Shown here piece after piece: positions 20,041 to 31,109 of a stretch of DNA of 64,000 bases. The notes under the pieces were generated by a model that made no database searches, was not told where the DNA came from, and saw nothing but the letters and a program-made list of their open reading frames with translations. Numbering within the stretch: position 1 is the stretch's first letter; the number at the start of each line of letters is the position of its first letter. The stretch spans positions 2,323,481 to 2,387,480 of the forward strand of contig CP099844.1 of NCBI GenBank assembly GCA_030062745.1, read 5' to 3'. The position numbers and the translations under genes were made by a program. The stretch is from Capitulum mitella. Taxonomy: Eukaryota; Arthropoda; Thecostraca; Pollicipedomorpha; Pollicipedidae.

Positions 20041-21180
20041 CTAATGGAGCTTGACTTCAGCAATGCTATCAGCACGATAGAATACGAAATGGTGTATAAA
20101 GTGTTGAAAAGTTTAATTTTGGCTAGGAGTTTTCAAGCTGGTTATGAGACTTTGTGTAATTAGTAACGGTAGCACTTCAGATTTGTTTAAGCCCAGCCGT
20201 GGCTCGCGACAGGGATGTACGCTTTCAGTACTCCAGTGTGCCTTAGTTGTGGAAGTTGTTTCGAACAAAGTTAAGAGTAATTCACAGTGCATTCGCATTG
20301 CAGAGGCATTCACATTGCATGCAAAACCTTTGTCATATCACAATTCTATGACGATACAACGCCATTCATGGAAAACGACGGATCAGCCCGAAGAGATTGG
20401 GAGTTCTTTCCGCGTTGGAATTGAGTAACGACGAATGCAAATTTATGAGGCCAGGAGCCAGAAAAAGGGACTGCACACGTTTGTAACAGCCAACACGCAG
20501 GGAGTTTAAATTCTTGTTGTCTGGTTCAGCCCTGTAGGCGCATGTGAGGAGGAAAAGTTGTCGCCTGTAGTTGCAAAAACTGGAACAGTATTAGCAGAGT
20601 GGAAATAAAGAGACTTAACATGGAAAGGCAAAATCACGATAACCAAAAGCCTTATACCAACACAAATTTTATACGTCATGGCTGTCGTAGAGTTCAAGCA
20701 ACGAATTTGGAAAGAAATAGAAGACGCATTGTTGCATGTTGTGTGGAGTGGTAGGAGACCAAAAGCTTCTCGGATAACATTGAAGCAAAACATGGAAAAT
20801 GGGGACTGAAAGTGCCCGATCTGGTGGTTTTTCAGAAGGCTAAACGTATAACATGGATGCAAGTATTTTTGGGGGATTCAGAAATATAAGGGCTGAACTA
20901 TGGAATATTTTGTGGCAAGATTATCCAAAGTCCTGGGCAGATGGGCTAAGCATAAACTCATTTTATAAGGACATGATGTGATTCCGGCAAGCAGTGGCTA
21001 TCCCGGATCCAACTTCTGCTACAGAGGTTCGTCAGCACATATTCGGACAAAGTAAAATTAACGTTTGCCAAAGTGCCAAAAAGACGTTAGGAAAGCAACC
21101 ATTCGTCTTTTAGCTTGAAGATATAAGACGTAAAAATCAACCTGTACAGGATTTCCATGTAAAGACTACGTTTCAAAGCC
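20041..21180 (+). pseudogene. L1-type ORF2, RT palm and C-terminal part
   Basis: Resumes with LMELDFSNAISTIEYEMVYK (L1 equivalent: DFEKAFDTIEW, with the catalytic Asp kept), then ISNGSTSDLFKPSRGSRQGC, the conserved RT block. Later frames give RIWKEIEDALLHVVWSGRRP and RITLKQNMENGGLKVPDLVV, the L1 WxGRR...ENGGLKMPD block after the palm. Stops and frameshifts are frequent and the YADD box is not intact. Together with 17463-18290 it is one element interrupted by about 1.7 kb. Confidence 0.85.
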
Positions 21181-22012
21181 TGTGTTTTGCTAAGAATTCC
21201 TCTCAAGTCTCATATCCTATGTTCGCACCATGTCGAGCGACCCCTTCAGATCCTCGATCCTTTGCAAAATTTTGCCGAAAGATCCTTTCAGATTCTTTAT
21301 CCTAGGTTAACATCCTGTCGAAGCACCCCTTCAAATCCTAATTTGTATGGTGGCATTTTATCGACAATCCCTTTGGATGCACAACTATGAATCTGTTGAA
21401 AGGAACAAATATTTGAGCTCTTAATCGTCCAGGCCGCCAGTAAGACACACTTATAAAAGAAGACATGTATGTAGTTATGGATACAACATTTTTGACAAAT
21501 GCATAAAAAAGCGTATTACGCCACGTGTCTCAAACTAAACACGTCACCAGTCGATACGGGCCTAGTGCGGACATAATTCTGTGATGCCATCTGTTGGCTG
21601 AAAGTTAAACTAGAATGCTCTTCTGCAGGTTTTTGGCAATTTTATGAGAACACCCAAACATCACATCGAGCCAATGGCTACAAATTAAGACGGAATAGGG
21701 GCCTTGAATATGGACACCAACTTTTTGCGATCTGAATTGATTTAGCCCTGTCATTTTGGCAATGAGCGCCAAGTACCGTGGGTTTGTCCAGTATGCCGAT
21801 GCACTGGAAAACCAAATTTCGTATTTTTAAGTGGTCTCACCACGATCCAGTCCCTTTTAATGCAAGTCCAAACACTAGGCTTTAATTTAAGCATAAATTG
21901 TCTGCAATTCAGGCTGATTTTGTCCTATCACTTTAGCCTTAACAGGACGGTGGTCGCTTTGTGCACATTAGCGCCATGACAGCTGTGGACACATTTTGTG
22001 TCCATAGTTGTC

Positions 22013-22076
22013 ATAATGTGCGTGTAATGTTATATGTGCGTGTAATATAGTTCCCATAATATGCGTGTAATGTTGG
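22013..22076 (+). repeat. Three-unit tandem repeat
   Basis: Three spaced copies of TAATGTGCGTGTAATGT-like sequence (ATAATGTGCGTGTAATGTTA, ATGTGCGTGTAATATAG, ATAATATGCGTGTAATGTTG). No coding. Confidence 0.7.
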
Positions 22077-22156
22077 AAAGAGCCAATGCTTTGTAATTCA
22101 AGATTTAAGACTGCTTGAATATCAGTAGTACTTTTTTGTCTTTTAATCTCATTTAA

Positions 22157-23363
22157 CCCTGTTCCCGGTAGGGGGCTGAATCCGCCCCCTCGGGTTTTTT
22201 GCTTCCAAATTCCAGGCTTTTTAACGCAGCTTCACGAAACTTAGTGACTTTTCCTAGCTATTCTTTCTACGCGCCGAGACAAAAGTTCAAAATTCTGTTT
22301 TGCTCAGGCGCGGAGCCAGGCAACGTTTGTGGGAGGCACCTCAGGCCATTTTTGGCCATGTTCAGGGTAAAAGGAAAATGTCTGCCAAAAACAGAGTTTT
22401 TAAGGTAGAACTTAAAACTTTATATGAATGTATGGCTATATAGTTGAGCAATGTGCAGATGTAATTTTGTTCATCTGAGGTCACTTTACAAGGTCGAAGG
22501 TCAAAATTTGTATTTTTTGCAATAATTTCGGCGCCGTTTTTCAAATGCCTAACCCGAAATATATACATGACATAGAACGGTGCCCTCTACTTGTGTACCA
22601 AGTTTCAGCTTGATATCAGTCGGGTCATGAAGCTGTGACCTAAAATGTCAGTGCGCGTACCCTATATCGCAGTAGCCATAAAATGAAGTTTTTGAAATAG
22701 AGTGAATTCAAATAATTGAAAACGCTTACAGATAATATTAAATGCACACGAGATCATTCCAAGTGACCCCAAGGTCACTGGAGGTCATTTAAGGTCAAAG
22801 GTCACAAGTTGATCTGAAGAACGTGTGACCAGGACAGGTTCCCCCTTTTCATGTCCCTGGCACCACCTATGCTAACATTATACAAACATTGGGATGCGAT
22901 GTGTACTCCTTTAGCATAACATGACTAGCAGAAGCTAAAAAAGTGTTTTTGCCTCTTTTGTTCATTCAGTTGTTAGAAAACTAAACCTCTTATTTTTGAA
23001 ACCCTGTGAACGCCCATGAATTTTCTCAGAATTCCAGATTTGTGTACCGAAAAGGTTTGTAAAAGCCCTATCCATAATCTCTCGATTCCGGTCAGTTTCA
23101 TTGAAATCGGTCAATAAACAACGGAGGTACAAGAAGTCAAAAATACCCCTGATTTTGACACTTTTGCCCCCCTCCCCCTGTATCCACTCATTTTAAAATT
23201 TTGAATTTTTTTTTTGATAATAATGTAGTTCACGTCGTGGCAAATCGATTGCCGTTTGTTGCGATGAAATCGGATGTGTAGTTCTCGAGATCTCAGGGGG
23301 GCCGAATCGGCCCCCCCCCCCGGCCGGGAATGGACCTTACCGTCTAGCCCTCCGGGAGTAGGG
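22157..23363 (+). mobile_element. Family A TTAA element, copy 1
   Basis: Begins CCCTGTTCCCGG and ends with CCGGGAGTAGGG, flanked by TTAA (22153-22156) and TGAA (23364-23367). About 1.21 kb, no ORF. Near each end is a hairpin of G-run, AATCCG- or AATCGG-like core, C-run. The mid-body has clustered AGGTCA half-sites, including a DR1 at 22792. Short CCC/GGG terminal inverted repeats with TTAA suggest a piggyBac-type MITE; this is inference, since no transposase is present. Confidence 0.85.
22792..22804 (+). promoter_or_regulatory. Perfect DR1 motif in family A copy 1
   Basis: AGGTCAAAGGTCA, two AGGTCA half-sites spaced by one base, the class of site bound by RXR/HNF4-type nuclear receptors. Two more half-sites lie just upstream (AGGTCACTGGAGGTCA). 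Function is untested; it is carried by a repeat. Confidence 0.45.
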
Positions 23364-23706
23364 TGAACCCTGTCACTCAACTTACACGTTTCAGTGCATT
23401 GGGCTGCATGACGACTAGAATTCGGAGTGTCATTCATCCGTTACGTCAGTGACTGGTGGTACCAGCTAATGTCATTAAATGAAATGTTTAAAGAAAAACG
23501 TTATTTCATTCTAAACTGACTTAGTTCTGACAATTATTCCTGTCGCTTTGGCTTCAGATGTGTGATATTTGATCTTTGTGTTGCAAAGGCTCAACATTTA
23601 AGGCCATGTTTTCACAACTGCATGTCATGCTTGCTATAGCCACAGCCTCAAAATTACTAGGCCTGAATGTACATGGTTGCTTGGCATGGGGAAATGGATT
23701 CAAAAC

Positions 23707-23856
23707 CAGGGGTGCCGATTCCTGCAAATGATTTAGGGGCCGAGCCGAGGACCCAACAAGCTAACCTTCCCCATATGTGGGTTTCTCGATGGATTTAGCC
23801 CATTTCATTTTGACCCACTGAAATTTATGTTTTCTGTTACTTTTATTAAATAAAAA

Positions 23857-23907
<51 letters not shown>

Positions 23908-24140
23908 CATATACACAGAAACATATATAGAGACCATAGATAGATAGGTGGATAAACCACTTTGTGCTTTATTTCATGTTACTGCCTATGTCGTATCTCT
24001 TACGGCTGTTCCTTACGTTATCTTTGCCCATTTCTCTTTGAAACCAACAGAAAATACTGGGTGCCCAAACCAACATTGCAGGGGCCCAAGTCAACTCTGG
24101 TTGTCAGAGGCCTCACAAAAAATGCAAATCGATACCCCTG
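23707..24140. mobile_element. 434-bp hAT-like MITE
   Basis: Left end CAGGGGTGCCGATTCCTGC; complement of the right end CAGGGGTATCGATTTGC. Flanks are ATTCAAAAC (23698-23706) and ATTCAAAC (24141-24148), an 8-bp target duplication with one base inserted. It contains an (AT)n tract (23860-23895) followed by CATATA repeats. No coding capacity beyond short frames. Confidence 0.82.
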
Positions 24141-24489
24141 ATTCAAACCGGTCACCTTTTACTCTAACATCAGCAGACCTGTTGATTCCATCTAGGTCCC
24201 AAGAAAGAGGACTGTAGTTTGATATTCTGATGATATTGGAAAATCAGTTTTTTTTTTATAATAAGATATTGGACTACAATCTGGACATTAATTCCGGACA
24301 ACTGATCTTGATTCAAGAGCCACGCTAGATTACTTCTCATGCTCAGACATTTTCCACTTGTCACCTTCACCTTGTGCTCACCATCTGTCACACAGCTTAT
24401 CAGAACCTATTTCAGCCATGCTTCGTGACCTTCATGTTTTTCATGATCTATGTACATGACCATATAAATCACACAACCTCTTGCTTTAA

Positions 24490-25706
24490 CCCTATTCCCT
24501 GCAGGGAGGGGGGGGGGGGGCGGAATCCGCCCCCTCGGATTTTTTGCTTACCAATTCCAGGCTTTTTAACGCAGCTTCACGAAACTTGGTCACTTTTCCT
24601 AGCTATTCTTTCTACGCGCTGTGACAACATTTCAAAATTCTGTTTTGCTCAGGAGCGGAGCCAGGCAACGTTTTTGGGAGGCACCTCAGGCCATTTTTGG
24701 CCATGTTGAGGGTAAAATGAAAATGTCTGCCAAAGAGTTTTAAAGCTAGGACTTAAAACTTTATATGGATGTATAGCTAAATAGTTGGGCAATGTGCGGA
24801 TATAATTTTGTTTATCTGAGGTCATTTTACAAGGTCAGGTCAAAGTCAAAAGTCAAAATTTGTTTTTTCGCTATAGTTTCGGCGCCGTTTTTTCAAATGC
24901 CAAACCCGGAATCCATATGGCGTAGAACGGTGCCTTCTACTTGTGTAGCAAGTTTCAGCTTGATATCAGGTCGGGTCACGGAGCTATGACCTAAAATGTC
25001 AGTGCGCGTACCCTATATCGCAATAGCCATAAAATGAAATTTTTGAAATAGAGTGAATTCAAATGATTGAAAACGTTTACAGATTATACTAAATGCGCAC
25101 GAGATCATCCCAAGTGACCCCAAGGTCACTGGAGGTCATTTAAGGTCAAAGGTCACAAGTTGATCTGAGAAACGTGTAACCATGACAGTTCCCCCTTTTT
25201 CATGTCTCTGGCACTGCGTACGCTAACATTATACAGACATTGTAATGCGATTTGTACTTCTTTAGTATAACATGACTAGCAGAAGCCAAAAAAGGGTGTT
25301 TGCCTCTTTTGTTCATTCAGTTGTTAGAAAACTAATCCCCCCATTTTTGAAACCCCGTGAACGCCCATAAATTTTCTCAAAATTTCAAGATTTACGGACC
25401 CATGGTAAAAGCCCTGTCCATAATCTCTCGATTCATGCCAGTTTCATCGAAATCAGTCGATAAACAACGGAGTTATAAGAAGTCCAAAAGTACCTCTGAT
25501 TTTGACATTTTCGCCCCCCTGTATCCACAAATTTCAAAATTTTGAAAATTTCTTTTTATAAAAATGTAGTTCACGTCACGGGAAATCGATTGCCGTTTGT
25601 TGCGATGAAGTCGGACAAGTACTTCTCGAGATCTCAGGGGGGGGCCGAATCCGCCCCCCCTCCCTGCGGGGAATCGATCATACCGTCTAGCCCTCCGGGA
25701 ATAGGG
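24490..25706 (+). mobile_element. Family A TTAA element, copy 2
   Basis: Begins CCCTATTCCCTGCAGGG and ends CTCCGGGAATAGGG, with perfect TTAA on both sides (24486-24489, 25707-25710). Same orientation as copy 1. The 5' hairpin has a 14-G run then CGGAATCCGCCCCC; the 3' hairpin is GGGGGGGCCGAATCC then a C-run. It carries a perfect DR1 at 25143. No ORF. Confidence 0.9.
25143..25155 (+). promoter_or_regulatory. Perfect DR1 motif in family A copy 2
   Basis: AGGTCAAAGGTCA at the same relative position as in copy 1, with the same upstream half-site cluster. Confidence 0.45.
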
Positions 25707-26099
25707 TTAATGTATGGCCAGCAGTTAATGCAAATGAAATACAAATGAAAACCATCAGTCTACACAGTGTTCACGAATGAAAGTAGTGTGTCAACGGTTG
25801 TACATTAATGCTGGTGGCACAAAACAAATATCTATAGTTTGCTTTTACTAAACATCAACCTCCATGCCACAGAAAAGGCTTCTTTGACATGTGCTTGTTT
25901 TGAACTGCTCCATGCAACACAATATCTTGATGTAAATTCATTCCAACTCAGCTACAAAGGTGTATTACTTGGCATTACCATCACAATGTGGCAGCACAAA
26001 ATGAGGTTTTGATTTGTATAACATCAAGCACACATGCCAAAGTAAAACTGGCACATAGCACAAGGATAGAGTGTTCCCATAATGATGGTAGCATTGTTG

Positions 26100-26141
26100 A
26101 ACACAACACCAACACCAACAACACAACACAACAACAACACT
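26100..26141. repeat. (ACA/CCA)n low-complexity tract
   Basis: Runs of AACACC and AACACA units; frames through it are Asn/Thr-rich artefacts. Confidence 0.85.
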
Positions 26142-26314
26142 GGCACCAGGAGAAACTTGACCACCTGGTTCCTTAAAAATTATTTTTGAACTACAAAACT
26201 GCTACTTAAAGCATTTGGTCCAATTTTTAAGGTCACTAACACAAAACAAAAAGCTCTGCAATGAACAAAGACAGCAACATTAAATGTTCTGAAATGACCA
26301 AATGCATATATCTT

Positions 26315-26647
26315 TCAGCTATCTGGGTTCTTTGGGGGGGGGGGCATAAGCAAAGTGCAGCTCCACTTTGATCTTCCTCTGCTCCACATGGTAACCACAA
26401 GTTTATAGTCATGGTGATGCTCCTTTTCTGTCATCTCCCCACCCACCATGATGTATCTGTAGACCTTTTTTCTGCACCTGGAGGGAACCAAAATGATTTT
26501 TTGTCCCCTGTCCTCATCTTTATTTCTCCGAGCACATGCCACTTCTGTGTATGGACCACTACACTTAAAAATAATGTCCAGCTTCTTTCCAGCAAAGTCG
26601 TGGTGGTCTTCTGACAGAATAGGTATATACAATGCACACTTTACCAT
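26315..26647 (-). CDS. Unassigned 110-aa ORF with protein-like composition
   Basis: The minus-strand frame begins MVKCALYIPILSEDHHDFAG, continues KLDIIFKCSGPYTEVACARR and CRKKVYRYIMVGGEMTEKEH, and ends in a Pro run coded by the G-run at 26334. Mixed charged and hydrophobic residues with spaced cysteines look more like a protein than neighbouring frames. I do not recognise it; the CRKKVYRYIMVGG stretch loosely recalls the C-terminal half of netrin-like modules, too weakly to name. A possible upstream exon on the same strand follows an acceptor-like TTTTCCAG near 26815. It could be a chance ORF or an exon of an intronic gene. Confidence 0.25.
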   Translation of the reverse strand: MVKCALYIPILSEDHHDFAGKKLDIIFKCSGPYTEVACARRNKDEDRGQKIILVPSRCRKKVYRYIMVGGEMTEKEHHHDYKLVVTMWSRGRSKWSCTLLMPPPPKNPDS

Positions 26648-27360
26648 TCCCGTAACAGGAAAATTTGTGATTGAAAATTAACAGGCTAATTTGCTTTGCA
26701 GGGTCTTAAATGTCTTGCAGTGCAGAGACCATGCAATGAAGGCAAAAGATGGCATTGTAACATTTTGGCGTGCCATAAAATTTCTGGGTGCTCATACCAT
26801 CCGTCTGGAAAATAAGGCACTTTCAGGCCACACAAGCAATTGAAAACATATGGCGTACATGAAAGTTTCAAAATGTGGCCTGTTGGTGTAATCAGAAATA
26901 AAGGAAAATGACAAAAAATTATTAGTGTAAACTGTGAGAAAATAGTAATATTTCCAGTAATGCATGGGCATAACACTCCAAAATTATCAATAGCAGTGGA
27001 AGGCAATGGCATTGCTATTGAAATACAGAATGTTAGATTTATTAACAAGTAGGGAAATATAGCTGACCATTACCTGGGTCATCTAAAATTTGCTTGTTTT
27101 CTGACTGTTCCACTAGTTACCATGGCAAAGGCATTCTTATTTTCCCAGCAAATGTCAACAAAACAACCTCAAATTCGCAGAAGGTGGTGGCCGATATTAT
27201 CGCTACTCTTTCGGCCGTTCCGTGGTTAAGATTAGCACAAAAATAGAGCACAAAGTTAAAGTAAAAACTGTAACTATGTTCTTTTTGTGATCCCTGCGCA
27301 TGCATTCAACCAACGTAGGTTCCCTGCGCCGTGACTATCGCAAATGCGCCATAGTCGTAC

Positions 27361-27894
27361 GTGAACAGGGGAAATTATGAACGTCTTGATATTCCTCAAG
27401 GAGATGTCTTTTTTCTTTTCGCTCCAATGTCCGCGGTTACCATGCGCTCGGACCGTAACAAGCTGCATCCAACATGTGTGCAAGATAAAGAAGGCGGAAC
27501 GTCATTTTTCTCTTGCCTTGCATGGCGTCCGAACCGAAAAGTTCGACGAAAACAGTCTCTTGGATACTGTGTCCTTGTGTTCATTAGCACGGTTTTTGTG
27601 GTGAAATGTCTGACACACATGATGTTTCTGACCCAAACATTGTTGAGATTGCCTTCCTCTGCTGTTCCATCACGTCAGCGTAGAGATTTCCACTGCGACT
27701 GTCAGGTGCCAGCCAGCAGCGTGCCATCAATCAGAGCTGAACGGCAGTCTGGCCGCCGTGTTGTCCTGCAGCGACGGCGGAAAAAGGGGGGGGGGGGGCA
27801 GGACGGGCGGCCGCCCCCCCAGCCGCCAGGCTGGGGGGCAAAACTATGTTTTTGCCCCCCAGAAGTTTGGTCACTGCATCAAGCAAAATCGTAA
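27361..27894 (+). CDS. Unassigned 177-aa ORF with a possible type II membrane anchor
   Basis: Second-longest open frame in the window. After a Cys/Arg-rich start it has NRKVRRKQSLGYCVLVFIST then VFVVKCLTHMMFL, that is, a basic flank before about 18 hydrophobic residues, as in type II Golgi anchors. From residue 135 on it reads into the G-run and GC simple sequence (27783 onward), so that tail is not trustworthy. No catalytic domain follows. Another frame on the same strand and one on the opposite strand are also open. Possibly a lone first exon, or noise. Confidence 0.25.
   Translation: MNRGNYERLDIPQGDVFFLFAPMSAVTMRSDRNKLHPTCVQDKEGGTSFFSCLAWRPNRKVRRKQSLGYCVLVFISTVFVVKCLTHMMFLTQTLLRLPSSAVPSRQRRDFHCDCQVPASSVPSIRAERQSGRRVVLQRRRKKGGGGQDGRPPPQPPGWGAKLCFCPPEVWSLHQAKS
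27782..27860. repeat. G-run/C-run hairpin cluster
   Basis: A 12-G run, GGCGGCCGCC, then CTGGGGGGCAAAA, 5 nt, and TTTTTGCCCCCCAG: a near-perfect 13-bp stem at about 27828-27860. It resembles the hairpins at family A and B ends but has no matching element body. Confidence 0.75.
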
Positions 27895-27989
27895 AAAATC
27901 AACCTTACGCTATAAAAAAAAAGAAAAAATCGATGTATGAACCGAAAGAAAACGTACTCCGAATATACAAGAAGGCTTTGTGCTATGTA

Positions 27990-30030
27990 GAGGGGCTGGT
28001 GGTCTGAATGAGCGTTTAGGGGCCCCTGCTAGCTTATAGGGGAATTCACTGCTTGTCTGAGGAGGGCCCCCTGTAGACCCATAAAGGACCCCTGCCAGCC
28101 TCTGAAGGAACCTCCTTTCGGTCTGGAAAAAGGGTCCTGCTCCTGCCTCCAGAGGTCGACAGGGGCCCTTTACAGACAGATAGGGTGCCCTCTACAGACA
28201 GTCAGTGACACCCCTGGCCAACAGGTGCCCCTAAACGATCATTCAGGAGCCCCTGCTTTCCTGTAAAGATGTCCCTCCCGACCTGTAACAGGCATCCGCC
28301 AGGTCGTCAGGAACGTCTTTACAGGCGAGCATGAGGCCCCTATACACTTCAGCGGGGCCCCTTTACAAACCGACTGTAATTTTAACCACATGGGACCCCA
28401 CTGATTACGAGGGCCAGGCGCGGATCCAAAGGGGGAGCAATTGGGGTGACCACCCCCTCCTCCCTGAGGACTGAGAAGGGGCCTCTGTCAGATTTAAAAG
28501 GGGTCCGTATGAGCTTCACGGGGTCTATAAGAGCCTGACGGGCTCTTGATGCAGTCAGAAAGTCCCCCTGGAGGGCTAGATGACCTCTGAGACGCATAGA
28601 CGGCCCCTGAAGCTCCCAAAGGGCTCCTGAGACCACAACAGGACCCCAACACGGCAGGGTGTCCCTGAGACCGCTAAATGGCTCATAGGGCCCCTGAGAC
28701 GGCGAAGATGAGGACTGAGTCCCTAGGGGGTCCCTGCGAGTGAAAAGCTGAAGGTTCTTGATGTAGTCAGAGAGCCTCCGGGAGGGTTAATGAGACCCTG
28801 ACATGGTAAGATGGCCCCTAAGATAGAAAGAAGGGTCCTTGGAGCTCTTCGAGGGCCCCTGGGGCCGCAATGGGCCCCAACACAGCAAGGGTCCATGAGA
28901 CCGCTAACATTGCCAGAGAGGCACCTGAGACGGAGAGAACTTTAGATGGTGCCTGGCACGGCATAAGGAGACCCTGGCCAGCCAGAGGGGCCCCCTGAAC
29001 GGGGATTCGCCAGTAACCTACTCAGTCTCGAGAGGAGCCACAAATGGGCTACATTGGCCTTTTTGAAACCCTGGGGTTCTCGGTGCTGTCAGGGGCCCCC
29101 GGGAAGGTCAGTTGGTTTCTGGGACGGCAAGATGGGCCTGTACACCGCAGATGACCCCTGAGACCGCCAAAAAGGTCGCAGGACTCTTGCGAGACAATGA
29201 CAAAAGTGCCTCTGAGACGGTATTTAGGCTTCACGGGGGCGCTGGGCGACCAGAGGGTCCCCGAATGTAATAAGCGGGCTCCTGGCACGGGCAAGATCCC
29301 CCTGAGACTGCCAGCGAGACCCATGAAGTGCCAACAAAACGGCTCGAGTTCTTGCGGCTAGAGGGTCCCTAAAAGACTGCCAGATACACCTCATGTAACA
29401 GAGGAAGACCCTTGATATAGCCAAGGGGACCTCTGGGGACGTTCAGAGGGCCTACGACACTGCACAGGAGTCCTGAAATTGTCAAAAGGTCTTTTGCAAC
29501 TGCCAGAGGACCCCTGAGATGGCAAAAATGTTTACCAGAGACGATGAGAGGGGTAGCCAGGACCGCAGGGGTTCCACTGAGACTGCTAGAGAGGGACCTT
29601 TGAGACTGCTAACTAGAAGTCTCTAGCAATAGGGGCCCCTGAGACGACCAGAGGGGTCCCTGAAACTACTAGACCTTGAGACGGCCAGACTGCTCGTGAA
29701 ACGGCCAAAGGACTTAGACGATTGTAAGAAGCGCCCCTGTCACAGCAGAGAGAGGCTTACACAGGGCCTTTTTTTAGTGTGTGAGGGGCTCCTTAGGCGG
29801 CAAAAACGCCCTAGGGACGACAGGAAGGAATCCGAGATGGTTTAAGCGTCCCTGAAACTGCCAGATGGGTCCCTGAGACTGTCCGAGGTGCTCCTGAAAC
29901 TGCCAAAGGAGCGCCTGAGACGTCCCACGGGACACGTGAAACCGTAAAAGGAACCTGAGACCACTAGAGGATCCTGGCACGGCAGACGGCCTGAGACCAC
30001 CAAAAGTGCCCCCAAAACTGCTAGAGGGAA
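27990..30030. repeat. 2-kb degenerate minisatellite (~30-bp period)
   Basis: Some 65 units of roughly 25-35 bp around the consensus CCCCTGAGACNGCNAGAGGG, with units from 27990 to 28380 more diverged (AGGGGCCCCTGCTAG type). Frames in the array come and go with the period and show no family motif. The segment GGCGCGGATCCAAAGGGGG at 28418 looks like part of a hAT-type end embedded in the array. Confidence 0.85.
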
Positions 30031-30033
30031 CCT

Positions 30034-30098
30034 AAACTAAGCTGACCTAAGCTAAGCTAAACTAAACTAAACTAAATTAAACTAAACTAAACTAAAAA
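30034..30098. repeat. (CTAAA)n pentanucleotide microsatellite
   Basis: About 11 units of CTAAA with CTAAG/CTGAC variants, directly after the 2-kb minisatellite and followed by an A-run and, at 30119, a G-run. Confidence 0.95.
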
Positions 30099-30480
30099 AA
30101 ATCCAGAAGCTACGGGATGGGGGGGGGGGGTGACAGATGGGCTTCTGGACCAGATACAGACACGACATTCCAAATCAAGAGAGGGACGCAACCGCCTAAA
30201 ATCTCGCCGTTTTTGTCATATTTCGGGCACTTCGTTCGGAAACAAAACGCAGAATTGTCTCAAACAAGATGACGCGTTTGAATTTTTTTGGTCATTTTAT
30301 ATCGTAAAAACAGAATTATATCATTTTCCATATCTGAAGGGCAACAGTGGGGGCCCCGCGCTGACCATTTGCCCCCACCCCCTTCTCCGCCTTAGCGAAA
30401 TCCTGGATGTGCCCTTGGCGAGGGCTCCCATTAGTTTCGAGGGTCCCCTTGATCCGATTTCTTTCCCCCTGGACGGAATA

Positions 30481-30495
30481 CTGGCTACGCCACTG
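30481..30495 (-). other. Transposon-end-like sequence CAGTGGCGTAGCCAG
   Basis: The minus strand reads CAGTGGCGTAGCCAG, a terminus often seen in hAT-type elements. A possible partner CAGTGGGGGCCCCG starts at 30345 on the plus strand, but the TIR match is poor and the flanking 8-mers differ. This may be a partial copy with one real end. Confidence 0.45.
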
Positions 30496-31109
30496 GTCCA
30501 TTATATCAGAGGTTTGGTGCTGGCATTGTTACATTATGTGTGTTTGGGGGACAGGCAAAGCTGCTTTGGCAGGTGCTTGAGATGATGATTTCGTTCTCGT
30601 GTCATAGTCTGTAAGAGCTTTGTTACTAATCGTCGAGTCATAATTGAATGTTGTGGGAGGAGACTGCCTTTCAACAGTTTAAAAATGTATTTATAATGAT
30701 GCCGAATTCGTGATGTAAACGCAAACATAATAACAAGCAGAAGTTTGCATCATTCGCCATTATGTAGATGGATGCCCAATGGCAAATACCTGAAAAATGG
30801 CAATTGGTACAGACCTGAATAGAAAAATCCACGCATTTTGGAGAACACAAGTGTGCACTAGCACCAAAACCTGAGAAAAAGGTTTGCTTATTTAAACAAA
30901 AACTGGGCGATAGTAAAAAGAACGAAATTCAGCTATTTTTTCGGGATGGGGGAAGAAAGTAACCCAAATGAGGTCGGTTGTTGATCCGACAGAGCTTGCC
31001 CCCAGTCGAAAATGCAATCCGCCGTCCCTGGTGTCCTGTCTGCTGCTGTTGGCCGTCCCGCCGGCAGCGCCGTGTCCGCCACTGACGGGCTGTCCGTGCT
31101 CTGTGGTAG

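Larger units (their letters stand above)
14729..31109 (+). other. MPI intron 4
   Basis: A 16.4-kb intron from GTAACC to GTGGTAG. It holds an L1-type remnant, a TIR insertion, two hAT-like elements, two family A elements, a 2-kb minisatellite and a few unassigned ORFs, all listed separately. In 14820-15190, 16590-17450, 21400-22010, 25715-26310, 26690-27350 and 30500-30960 I see nothing identifiable. Confidence 0.8.

Noticed and set aside
27990-30030. CRISPR-like array
   Set aside because: Units are contiguous, degenerate and lack alternating unique spacers; the sequence is from an animal genome.
30345-30495. Complete hAT element between CAGTGG at 30345 and CCACTG at 30495
   Set aside because: Inner TIR bases disagree and flanking 8-mers (AAGGGCAA, GTCCATTA) are not duplicates.
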